Shown here piece after piece: positions 1-9,983 of a DNA stretch of 64,000 nt. The notes beneath the pieces are model-generated. The model searched no databases. It was not told the origin of the DNA and saw only the letters and a program-made list of their open reading frames with translations. Positions within the stretch are counted from its first letter, which is position 1; each line of letters starts with the position of its first letter. The translations under genes were made by a program, and so were the position numbers. Origin of the DNA: Floccularia luteovirens (lineage: Eukaryota > Basidiomycota > Agaricomycetes > Agaricales > Squamanitaceae); contig VSJF01000005.1 in NCBI GenBank assembly GCA_009739215.1, forward strand, positions 1,364,001 through 1,428,000. Direction: 5' to 3'.

Positions 1-754
1 ATGTTTCCATTACATGGATGATGATTTTTCTGTATTTGTTAAAGCAGCTATAAGATGATAAAGCTATTTATAATACACAAACGGACTAGACATCGGCACC
101 CAAAGCATACCCACTCCTCGGGAGATGGTATACTAAATACCCTGGGTCGACCGCGAGTACATGATATGGGGTGATCATAGGAGGTGAGAGAGTGGATACT
201 GAAGCTAACAATGGGCAAAGATTTGAAAAGGCATGATCGAAGCTCCGAAAATCCGGAGGTCGACAAAATGTCCGCCACTAACGAACAAATCATTTGCAGG
301 GCGCTAGGTTTTACTAACAACAACAGACAAATCAAACAACCTGGCCCCCTTCCCATCCTCTTCTCCTTTCTACCATCACCATCCGTTCGTTCGAGAGTCT
401 GTTCCACGTTTTCGTTGATTCAACGAACGAACAAAGACTTGGAGACTTGGAGACTTGAGACAAAACAAGCTCACGTCATCATCCAAACGATCCCCTTTGA
501 GGTTCTCTCCGGGGATTTCGAAGGAATTACGTGAGAAAAAAGCGTGATAAACAACCAATTGGGAAAAGAAGTGGGTTGAATCGTATTAATTTTTTTTCAT
601 CAATTCCATCTTTTTTTTTCTAATTTGAATCAACAACAGCAAAGCTTTTCCTGACATCTTCTTCAACAACCATCATACTTACCACGACTTTGAACGAAGT
701 AACGTAGAGAGGGGTTATTTTCCTTGGGCTCGCTTCTTTTCTTCAAACCCAACC
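1..754. other. Upstream region of LCB2, no gene recognised
   Basis: No reading frame here has a recognisable domain. Overlapping open frames on both strands between about 48 and 558 have no family features and look like chance frames. From about 590 to 740 the plus strand is rich in pyrimidine tracts, which is typical of a fungal promoter and 5' leader, so this part probably drives the LCB2 gene that starts at 755. Confidence 0.5.
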
Positions 755-3131
755 ATGCCGTTGAATTCCCCGTTGCCATCTCCAATGGCTCTTACCAAGG
801 CTGCTCAGCCTTCCATATTCAGCAAGAAACGGGGTAGTACCCCAATAGCTTCAGCTGCCTCCTATCTCTCAGCTCTCTCCGAAGCAGACGCTCGAGCCCG
901 AGTAAACAACGCAGGTAGTTACAGATCCCCAACCTCCACACCCGCTCTATCCCTCTCCTCTTCCGTAACATCCTCGTCGGAAGACACAATCCTCAACGAA
1001 GACGACGGTTACAAATTTGACAACTCCGATGGTCTAGCCCTCCCATTACATCCCCCAACCTCAGAACAGGTGTTCACGACTGTTCATACTGAATTTGGGC
1101 ATTGTGCGAATGACGAATATCGACTGGTCTCGAAACACGCGAGTGGCACGCCTTTGCCAGCTCATGTCGAACAAGACCCTCCGTATTATATTTTATTATC
1201 GACATATATAAGTTATCTCATTTTAATCTGTTTGGGACATGTGAGGGACTTTGTTGGGAAACGGTTGAGTCCTGCTTCGTATAACCATTTGATGCCTAGA
1301 GACGTGAGTCCTTTCCCTTTGGTCTCCTTTTTTTTTCTTTTCTCTCCTTTCTTCGTATACATGCGGTGTTTGTCTGATATATATGGTGACGCGTTGAAAA
1401 AAAAACAACAAAACCGGTGTCTCGTGATTCCCCATTACATCACAGCCTCCACTCGTCATTTCCCCGTTCTCATAACAAACAATCTTCCAATCGTTTGCTA
1501 ACTTTTGAAATTCTAGGGTTATGCACCACTTAACTCTGATTTCGATTCTTTTTATACCCGGCGACTCAAGACGCGAATGGACGAATGTTTCTCCCAACCG
1601 GTAACAGGAGTAGCAGGTCGAACAATTGCTCTATTGGATCGAATTTCACCTGATTACAACCACACGCAAATACTTACTGGATCGAGGACAAGGGCTCTCA
1701 ATATCTCTTCATATAACTATTTGGGGTTCGCTCAAGCTCGTGGAGGATGTGCAGATGCCGTCGAGGAATCTATCAAACGATATGGAATTTCGACATGTGG
1801 GTCCAGGTTAGAAGGTGGTTCAAGCGATCTGCATACTATCAGCGAAGCTCTCGTTGCCCGGTTCGTAGGAATGGAAGATGCATTGATCAGTTCGATGGGA
1901 TTTGCAACGAATTCGACCTTCATACCAGCGCTCGTTGGGAAGGGATGCCTAGTGATTTCTGATGAACTCAACCATGCTTCTATTCGGTTTCGGTGTGCGG
2001 TTGAGTGGAGCACATGTTAGGATGTTCAAACATAATGATATGAAGAGCTTAGAGTCGTTGTTGAAGGAGGTTATTAGCCAGGGTCAACCAAAGACACATA
2101 GGCCATGGAAGAAGATTCTTATGATTGTTGAAGGACTTTATAGTATGGAGGGTACTCTTGTGAACTTGCCAGCTATCATGGAGTTGAAGAAGAAGTTCAA
2201 GGTATGAGAGTCTTTTTCTTTTTGCAAAAAAATTGGTTTACTGAGTGGATATTAGTTTTATCTCTTCATCGACGAAGCCCACTCTATTGGCGCACTCGGA
2301 CCACACGGTAGAGGTGTAACGGATTACTTCAACATCGATCCACGTTCAATCGATATATTAATGGGAACATTCACGAAATCATTTGGAGCAGCTGGAGGAT
2401 ATATCGCTGGCCGAAAAACACTTATAGACCGATTACGCGTTCATGGACATTCTGGAGCTTATGCTGAAGCAATGACACCACCTGTGTTGACACAAATTGT
2501 TGCTAGTATGGCTAGCATAATGGGGGTTGCGAATCCGTGTGGCATTCAATTGTCGTCATCGACTTCGTCGTCGAGTTCGGGTGTTACTTTGCGAGGATCT
2601 TCAGGACCGGGACCGGCAACGTTGGAAGAACAAGTTACAATGAACAATACAAACCCTGATATACACCCTGGTCCGGCCCCTTCTAATGGATTGCCCATTT
2701 GGTTAAATTTACCACCCCAATTGTATTCTGGAGAGGAAGGCGCGACACGATTACGCAGGCTAGCGTTCAACTCGCGGTACCTCCACAATGGACTAATCAA
2801 ATTGGGATTCATAACCTATGGCCACGCTTCCTCACCAATTGTTCCTTTACTCCTCTTCAACCCCGGTAAAATGAGAGTCTTCCATCGGATGATGAAAAGC
2901 CGGGCGACACCTATTATCGTTGTTGTTGTTGCATACCCAGCGACGCCTCTTGTGACGAGTCGGGTACGGTTCTGTGTCAGTGCCGCGCATACGAAGGAGG
3001 ACGTTGATGTCGTTCTGAGAGCTTGTGATGAGATTGGAGATATACTGGATTTGAAGCATGGGGTTAAGAGAAGTGAGAGGTGGGCACTTGAAGAGGTTAT
3101 GCGCAAGGCGGTCGAACTCGCGAATATATAA
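755..3131 (+). CDS. LCB2: Serine palmitoyltransferase subunit 2 (LCB2-like), frame break at 1988-1990
   Basis: Catalytic subunit of serine palmitoyltransferase, the PLP enzyme that condenses serine with palmitoyl-CoA at the ER as the first step of sphingolipid synthesis. Three exons are read: 755-1303, 1517-2201 and 2256-3131. The protein is about 702 residues, longer than yeast Lcb2. It has a Ser/Thr-rich N-terminal extension, then a hydrophobic segment (about 1180-1240) before the alpha-oxoamine synthase fold. Family signatures seen are [29 protein letters not shown] and the PLP-lysine motif [16 protein letters not shown] near 2361-2402. A Ser/Gly/Pro-rich insert lies at about 2540-2690. 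Intron 1 is unusually long (213 nt). In the TTT run at 1988-1990 one base too many shifts the frame between NHASIRF and [12 protein letters not shown]. All family motifs resume intact downstream, so this is either a consensus error or a very recent mutation. Confidence 0.93.
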
Positions 3132-3750
3132 GATACTTTTTCCTCGGCGTGGCGAGAGGGGAAGGGATACAGAGGGAGAGGGAGAGGAGGGTGGGTGGTT
3201 AGGAAATATATAAAGGTATAAATTGAAAGGGTCGGGGTTGGTGGCTTTAATTGGCCGTTGAAATTTGGGGAGGGTTGGTGGAGATATCTTCTGCTTGCTT
3301 ACTTGACATGACACGAAACTGAAACGGCCCTTTTTATCTCTCTTTGCTTCTTTTTTTCATCATTTTACTGTTGTCCCCCCTTTTTTTACCCTTACATTCA
3401 AAACACCTTTCTAATACATCCATCAAATACTTTTTCATTCTTTCCATTTCACCTCCAATTGCAAAGAAACGTGTCATACTCATCAGCATTTGAATGCAAG
3501 TTCTTGTTTTCTCATCTTCCACCTCCATTTTTTTTGGTATTCTGCATTGTTTTTATATTTTATTCTTTCAATTCTTTTATTTCTGATGATGACGAATACG
3601 CTTTTTCTTTTCTTTTCTTTTCTTTGTCATGACATAGTAATGGGTTTTCAATTCTTCATGCTGGATTATGTAGATAGACAAGATAAGGCATACAATTATT
3701 TATTAAGTATCTGACGAAGTTGGATATGAATGAGAAGAAACATGAATACT
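3132..3750. other. 3' flank with pyrimidine and (TTTTC)n tract, no gene seen
   Basis: This is the downstream flank of LCB2. It is T/C rich and has a short (TTTTC)n-like run at about 3602-3625. Open frames across 3334-3714 encode only low-complexity sequence. A convergent small gene ends at 3751, so the stretch likely holds the 3' ends of both neighbours. Confidence 0.5.
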
Positions 3751-4242
3751 TCATGCAGGTTTGGATTTATGCGATGTCTTGAAGCCATTTTGCTTGGATG
3801 GTATTCTTTGTTTACGCTCGACTAACTGGCTTTTGTGATTATCAGGATCACTTTTACGAGCCCAATTTTCTTCCAAAAGATCAGCTTTCGAACGTAATTG
3901 GCGTAAAGCCTTGTCGAGAAGGGGTAGCAGCGACGTATACGGCATGCGGTATATCTCAAGAGTAGGGAAGAATACATATGTCCAACCTAAAACAAAATTC
4001 AAAAAAAAAGGAAATCAGACATGTATATTAAGAACAAGAAACTGCCGACTATACTGACATTGGACAATGAGACGATCACCATTAAGAGCAGCATTGTCGT
4101 CAAAGAGAATCTGGTCATTTTGAACATATGCACCTCGTGTGACGAGAAGAGTCAAGCATGTTTTGATACGGCGTACGATTTCACTACGGACGGTACGCAG
4201 AGGACTGGTGCGTTTCTTACTTGTCGCTGTGAGAAGAGACAT
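3751..4242 (-). CDS. Small hypothetical protein, two exons
   Basis: I do not recognise this protein. Two exons can be joined cleanly: 4242-4059 and 3986-3751. The 72-nt intron has a GTCAGT donor and a TTTTAG acceptor after a T-rich run. The product is about 139 residues. It has a basic N-terminus, a short central part ending in LIVQCWTYVFFPTLEIYRM, a helical stretch rich in Leu/Glu (LLPLLDKALRQLRSKADLLE) and a Lys/Ser-rich tail. The small size and basic ends could suit an organellar ribosomal or assembly factor, but no motif proves it. The gene is divergent from the dioxygenase at 4606. Its first codons lie at the edge of the block that was later duplicated with that dioxygenase. Confidence 0.5.
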
Positions 4243-4605
4243 GGGAACTGCTGTGGAACGACATGGTGGATTTGTGCGGGGAGGCTGGGATGGAGGATCT
4301 GGTTTTGCTAGGACAGCAAAGGGGAAGAGCCGGATGGAGAGAGAGGGAGATGAAAAGGAGGGGAAGGAAGAGGGAGGTTGGTGTGCTGCAGGGTGGGAAG
4401 GGTCAATAAGAGTATTTTTGTTGATGTTTATACGGGAGATGAGATGAGATGGAGAGCCCGGGGTTTGTCTTCGGAACTAGAGAGAAGGGTTAGATAATCG
4501 GATGAGGAAGACACAAGAACGTACAGCGATGGAGGTGAACCGCGGAGGTCGATGTAGCCGGTTCATTAACAAAACAGTAAAATAATTAATTAATCTACAC
4601 CAACC
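4228..4605. promoter_or_regulatory. Divergent promoter of D1, copied in front of D2 and D4
   Basis: This intergenic segment separates the small minus-strand gene from dioxygenase D1. Recognisably homologous DNA precedes D2 (about 7350-7561) and relic D4 (about 17865-18126). Shared blocks include GAAGAGACATGGGAACT, a GGATTTG-GCGGGGAGG block, GAGATGAGAT and the leader AACAGTAAAATAATTAATTAA just before the start codon. The AT-rich leader directly 5' of the ATG is the best conserved part and may hold core promoter or 5' UTR signals. Function is inferred from position and conservation only. Confidence 0.5.
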
Positions 4606-5853
4606 ATGAGGTTCTCATTGTCCTCCCATTCCATAACCCTTAAAGATATTTCTACTCATCCGATTCCCTTCATATGGCTCAGAGACGCATGTCAAGCTCC
4701 TCAATCTGTCCATCCTAGTACCCGTCAGAAACTATTTCGTACTGATTCCCTTCCACATGACATTCGTCCAGCACAAAATGGTATCCGCACTTCCCAAGCT
4801 GGCCTTCACATAACCTGGAACGATGGCCACAAGTCTTTATATTCCCCTTCTTTCCTCACCCGATACCTCAATCCTTCTTCTCTAGCTTCGTTTCACCGAG
4901 ATCCGATCCCTCGTCCTTGGCTCGCCAATCAGATCACTGCCTCTCCACATCTCTTTATCAACTATTCCGATATCCGCAATGTGAAACACGATTCGAGCCC
5001 CGTCTTTCTCTCTGCACTTCACCAGTTATCCACTTATGGCTTGCTTGTCGTGCGGGGTATACCAAATGATGAAACGGATAACAAAACTTGTGAATTGCGC
5101 ACCCTTGCTGGATTGTTCGGGGAGATTCGACCTACCTTTTACGGTGAGACTTGGGATGTGATAAATGTACCAGCTAGTACGAATATTGCATATACGAACC
5201 TTAATTTGGGCTTGCATATGGACCTTCCGTGAGTCCTTACCTATTCCTTTTATGTCAGTCAATGAAACTCAAGGACAATAATAATTAGCTACTTTGCGCA
5301 TCCCCCGCGTTATCAGATACTGCATTGTCTGCGCAACCGCGTCAATGGTGGAAATTCAATCTTTTCAGATGGCTTACGTGCGTCGCACGCTCTGCACGCT
5401 TCTGATCCACGATCTTTCCAGACTCTCGCCAATACACCTGTCCCCTTTCATTATATTAACGCCGGTCACCACCTTCATCATTTACATCCCACCATCGAAC
5501 TCGCCCCTTTCCAGCCCCCCTCGTCCACCAATACAACCCCCCCACAAGTATCATATATCAACTACGCCCCTCATTCCCAATCTCCTCTCCCAATCTCCAC
5601 CCCACCTGAATTCTTCCCCGCCCTCCGTGCATTTGCAGCGCACGTCCATGAAAATGATGCACAGCTTGAATACACATTAAGAGAAGGGGATGCTGTCATC
5701 TTTGATAATCGGCGTGTTTTGCATGCACGTTCTGCGTTTCGGGAAAAGGAGAGTGGGGATCGGTGGTTGAAAGGATGCTATTTGGAAGCTGATGCGTTAC
5801 TTGACCGTTATCGTATGCTGCGTACCAGGTTGGAGAAGGATGGCTTGATTTGA
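4606..5853 (+). CDS. Gamma-butyrobetaine dioxygenase-like 2OG-Fe(II) oxygenase, copy D1
   Basis: TauD/BBOX-type oxygenase. Family members hydroxylate gamma-butyrobetaine or trimethyllysine in carnitine synthesis using 2-oxoglutarate and Fe(II). Two exons (4606-5228 and 5289-5853) joined across a 60-nt intron give 395 residues with no frame break. The N-terminal domain contains WLRDACQAPQSVHPSTRQKL, equivalent to the small zinc-binding domain of BBOX, but two expected Cys ligands read as Ala and Ser. The catalytic domain shows the HxD pair in GLHMDLPYFAHPPRYQ at the exon junction. It also has GGNSIFSDGLRA and the distal His/Arg in NRRVLHARSAF. D1 looks like the founder copy: the DNA 5' of it continues into a unique gene, while D2 and D4 carry only a piece of that neighbour. 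Substrate is not proven; a trimethylated amine is the family-based guess. Confidence 0.85.
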
Positions 5854-6589
5854 CGTGGAATGTTTGCAAAGACAGCTTACAATGAAATAAAATAAATGTT
5901 TGGGAAGATGTGAACATACTGTAAAGATTGATTACTGCCATATCCTTGAAATCTTGCTAGGGGACATCAGTGATATTGACTCGTTCTTAGGCTTCTTCTG
6001 TATGCAATACACTGCTCAGGGAATTTCTTTGCTAGAAAATTCATGTGAAGTATGCGATGCTAGTTTTCACATCAATACATTGAGTTTACGACTTTTGTGG
6101 TTTGACGTTGTACAGTATACGTTGTCCCCGTTATTTTCAGACCGAAACTATTTGCAACTTGCAGAATGTGCATAAAGGATGCCGTTCATCATCAGTGCCA
6201 GAAAGTGGGTACTCCCATAACTAAGCGTCCTTTAATCCCTTGTTGTCTTTCATCACTCTAACTTTCAAACGTTTAAACATAAACTGTGGTTTTCTCTTCG
6301 CTCACTTGTACAGCCCCGATCACACTCTCAAATTAGTGCAAGCAATGTCACTCTTTTCACCCAGAGATTATATGATAGTTAGAAACGCATTCCACTGAGA
6401 TCCCATATTTGCACCCATGAGAGGGGGCAAAGTGCGAGGGTATACGTATCAGGGGAAAATGAGGGAGGATGTATCGTTTTCGTTGGGCGCTCGCACAACT
6501 GCAACCCAGATTGTGACAGGATACTGACCCAATCGCGCCTTGTAGCAACAAAACGTGAGCCGTTTATCATAAAAAAGATTCAAGATAGA
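5854..6589. other. D1 downstream spacer, array-derived repeat sequence
   Basis: No intact gene. About 5860-6110 resembles the sequence after D2 (8870-9080): TGTGAACATACTGTAA, the TGACTCGTTCTT block and the AATACAC-CAG block are shared. It was therefore part of the repeating unit. The stretch at 6060-6110 (GATGCTAGTTTTC and TTTACGACTTTTGTG) also resembles 12970-13010. Beyond 6180 the sequence is not recognisable until the WD40 relic begins. Confidence 0.55.
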
Positions 6590-7240
6590 AATGATGCTAT
6601 CGTTGGAGGCGGCTGTGGTGTCTGGTCGCATCCTTGAAGGACCCAAACAGTGTAGATACAAGCCCTTCGTTTATGAAAACAACTTCGGAATTGCGACAGC
6701 ATCAGTCAATATGTCCAGATATTCCCAAGTCTGAGGTTCCCAGATGCAGATGTCCCTAGCCATAACCTCGATCGCAACGAGATCTCCGTGTGGCGACACA
6801 GTCAAAGATGGAGAGTATGCATGTCGGAAGTCATGGATGGTCTGGCCATTCTTCCAGTCCCAAACTCTGACTGTCGCATCTTGACGATATGCGATGAATT
6901 GTATATCATTGCCCCAAAATTCCACACAGTCCTCGTGACAAGATCAGTCTTCCGGCACCTGTGTTTCCGATATCCCAGAAACATAGGTATTCTTCCCGTG
7001 GTGTACTGATTGCATGGTTCGCATTTTGGAGATTACTTGTACATTTTCTATTTCGATCACCTTGGTAACCTCGATACCTTTACCAGGTGATATATGTTAT
7101 AATTAATACATGCGTTAACTTCTTCACTGCGACAATGATCTGCGTTCCAGTTGGGTTCCGTGCAAGGGTCTTGTATATCTTGTGTGTCCACCTGTGCGCC
7201 TGATGTGGTATTCCAAACCCGGGCTTGGCCTGTGTTGTGA
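6590..7240 (-). pseudogene. WD40-repeat fragment of an NLR-like gene
   Basis: The minus-strand translation is a decayed copy of the C-terminal WD40 part of the NLR-like gene at 25.7-26.8 kb. Matching pieces include ATVRVWDWKNGQTIHDFRH, SLTVSPHGDLVAIE and ICIWEPQTW followed by LDILTDAVAIP. A degraded PQPPPTI tail lies near 6590-6640. Frames shift repeatedly and no start or N-terminal NACHT region is present. Only about 200 residues of the propeller remain. It sits in the spacer between D1 and D2. A trace of its upstream edge recurs before D4 (about 17745-17830), so it was in the array before the last duplication. Confidence 0.7.
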
Positions 7241-7561
7241 CTGGAACTAGGAACACTTGGCTCGGATGCGCAGAACAGGATACGCTACTCAGAGGTCTCC
7301 CTCGGGGAACAACAACTTCTTAGCTTTTAAAAAGCTATGACAACTACTCCGATGTAAGAAGAGACATGGGAACTACAGTAGAATGACATGATGGATTTGA
7401 GCGGGGAGGTGGGGATGGAAAATCCATTATGCGGGAGATGAGATAAGGAGGAGAACCCTAGCCTAGGTTGTCTTCGGAACTAAAGAGAAGAGTCAGATAA
7501 TCGGATATGAAGAAGATAGAAAAAAACATAACAGTAAAATAATTAATTAATTTAACCAACA

Positions 7562-8845
7562 ATGAGATTCTCTCTGTCCTCCCACTCCATTACACTCAAA
7601 GATATCTCTGCTCATCCCATTCCTTTTATCTGGCTCAGAGACGCATGTCAAGCTCCTCAATCTGTCCACCCAAGCACCCGTCAAAAACTATTTCGTACTG
7701 ATTCCCTTCCACATGACATTCGTCCAGCACAAAATGGTATCCGTACTTCTCAAGCTGGCCTTCACATAACCTGGAACGATGGCCACAAGTCTTTATATTC
7801 TCCTTCTTTCCTCACCCGATACCTCAATCCTTCTTCTCTAGCTTCGTTCCACCGAGATCCAATCCCTCGTCCTTGGCTCGCCAATCAGATCACTTCATCC
7901 CCACATCTTTTTATCAACTACTCCGATATCCGCAATGTAAAACACGATTCGAGCCCCATCTTTCTCTCTGCAGTTCACCAGCTATCCACTTGTGGATTGC
8001 TTGTCGTGCGAGGTATACCAAATGATGAGACAGATAACAAAACTTGTGAGTTGCGCACCCTTGCCGGGTTGTTCGGGGAGATTCGACCTACTTTTTACGG
8101 GGAGACCTGGGACGTGATAAATGTACCAGCTAGTACGAATATCGCATATACGAATCTTGATTTGGGGTTACATATGGACCTTCTGTGAGTCCTTATCCAT
8201 TCCTTCTACACCAGTGAATAAAACTCAAGGGCAATAATAATCAGCTACTTTGCGCATCCCCCGCGATATCAGATACTGCATTGTCTGCGCAACCGCGTCA
8301 ATGGTGGAACGTCCATTTTTTCAGATGGCTTACGCGCGTCGCATGCTCTACACGCTTCTGATCCACGATCTTTCCAGACTCTTGCTAATACACCCGTCGC
8401 CTTTCATTACATCAACGATGGTCACCACCTTCATCACTTGCATCCCACAATCGAACTCGCTCCTTTCCAGTCCCTCTCGTCCACCAGTACAGCTCCCCCA
8501 CAAGTATCATATATCAACTACTCCCCTCCTTTCCAAGCTCCTCTTCCAATCTCCACCCCACCTGAATTCTTTCCCGCCCTCCGTGCATTTGCAGCACACC
8601 TTCATGAAGATGGTGCACAGCTTGAATACACATTACAAGAAGGGGATGCCGTGATCTTTGATAACCGACGTGTCTTGCATGCACGTTCTGCGTTTTGGGA
8701 AAAGGAAAGTGGGAAAAGGGAAAGTCTTTCAGGTAACCATGCAAATGAACCGAATCGGTGGTTGAAAGGATGTTACCTGGAAGCTGATGCGTTACTTGAC
8801 CGTTATAGAATGCTGCGTAATACCAGGTTGGAGAAGGATATTTGA
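7562..8845 (+). CDS. Gamma-butyrobetaine dioxygenase-like 2OG-Fe(II) oxygenase, copy D2
   Basis: Close paralog of D1 with the same two-exon structure (7562-8184 and 8245-8845, 60-nt intron in the same place); 407 residues and no frame break. The HxD pair (GLHMDLLYF), GGTSIFSDGLRA and NRRVLHARSAF are all present, so the iron site looks functional. As in D1, the zinc-site cysteines of the N-terminal domain are reduced to one (WLRDACQAPQSVH). D2 differs from D1 by a 14-codon segment at 8714-8755 (KRESLSGNHANEPN) in place of one Asp; D3 and D4 share this segment. Its promoter is homologous to D1's. The MFS gene T1 follows in the same orientation 1.1 kb downstream. Confidence 0.85.
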
Positions 8846-9983
8846 TTTGACAAACAGTTGGAGCTGGATTATTTGCAAAGACAGCTTATGATGAAATGAA
8901 ATGTTTGGGACTTATGTGAACATACTGTAAGGATTGACTACTGTCATACCCTTGAGATCTTGCTACGGAACATCACTGACACTAACTCGTTCTTGGGCTT
9001 CTGTTCAATTTTTCTGTATATAATACACAGTCCAGAGACCTTCTTTACTGGGAAATTCAGTCCCATGTGAAGTGCATAAAGCGCAACTTCCCAGGGAATG
9101 AGGCAGAAGTTCCAATAAACTTCTTTCATGTCAGGGCGATGTAATATCAGATCTCTGCGTGTTTAACAGTTACGATAAAACGCTGTTTCCCCTGTCTTCT
9201 AAATCCACAAAGAACCCCATTCAAATTAAACACTGAATGTTCTGCCGCAGCATCTGATATATACTACGAGTGTGCAGCAAAGCCTTGAGGCGAGGTTCCA
9301 AAAATAGAATTTTGATGGTGGTGCGTACTTTCCTTCTATTGAATCTCTAACATAGCCTGAAACTTATGACATTCCAGCAAATGTGTCTTTGTGAACATAC
9401 TACCGATATATATAGATGGATGGGGTCACGATTAGGTGTGGTAGTCGCCATTGATTGTGAGCATTTTGATTCCGGATCTGAGAACCAATACTTACATACA
9501 TCTTTGCAACGTAATTAAGCAGAGCACACTATATTTATAGCGACCTTCTTGCATATGTGTTAGGCGTGCCATTATAGGATTGGCGATTTTGGTCATGAGG
9601 ATAGCATGGGGCTTTCAACGGAGATAGAATAGATCTAAGTTCACTCTGACCATAGGAGAAGAAACATTAACTATATGCGACCAATCCTAAACAAATTCAC
9701 ACATGAAAGTGAGCTCACACCAATTGCTATCCATCCATCATAGACATTAACGTGACCACAAGGACCACTGTCAAACCCCTCATCTTAGTACTTTATGAAA
9801 ACATTCCATTATTATCATTTCTCTTCAAATTTCAGCCTGTGAGTTGGTTATTTTTGAACAGTTCTTTTTCTGGTCCGATAGTTGCACTTTCTCTGATTAG
9901 TCCCAGCTTTAAATTTTTTATTACATGCTATACTTCAGTGTGGGCTCTCCTTCTACATTCCATCTGTTGGCCCATCGAGTTCC
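8846..9983. repeat. D-T spacer, repeated three times in the array
   Basis: The spacer between D2 and transporter T1 holds no gene. It is repeated with moderate divergence at about 13936-15069 (D3-T2) and 18929-20137 (D4-T3). Shared landmarks include ATCAGATCTCTGCGTGTTTAA, TTTCCTTCTATTGAATCTC or its variants, CGACCAATCCTAAA and CTTCAAATTTCAGCCTGTGAG. The last 300 bases before each transporter are among the better conserved parts and probably contain its promoter. Confidence 0.65.

Noticed and set aside
184..534. Open frame of 116 codons at the window start
   Set aside because: No domain, no splice context, and overlapped by an equally long frame on the other strand; treated as chance.
1223..1597. 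Minus-strand frame across LCB2 intron 1
   Set aside because: Antisense shadow of a real gene and its intron; low-complexity Lys/Glu run only.
4195..4215. A 16-nt intron in the small gene (GTAAGA...CACCAG)
   Set aside because: Too short to be spliced; the frame reads through without it.
4021..4447. Plus-strand frames opposite the small two-exon gene
   Set aside because: They are antisense to exon 1 of the minus-strand gene and to the D1 promoter; no features.
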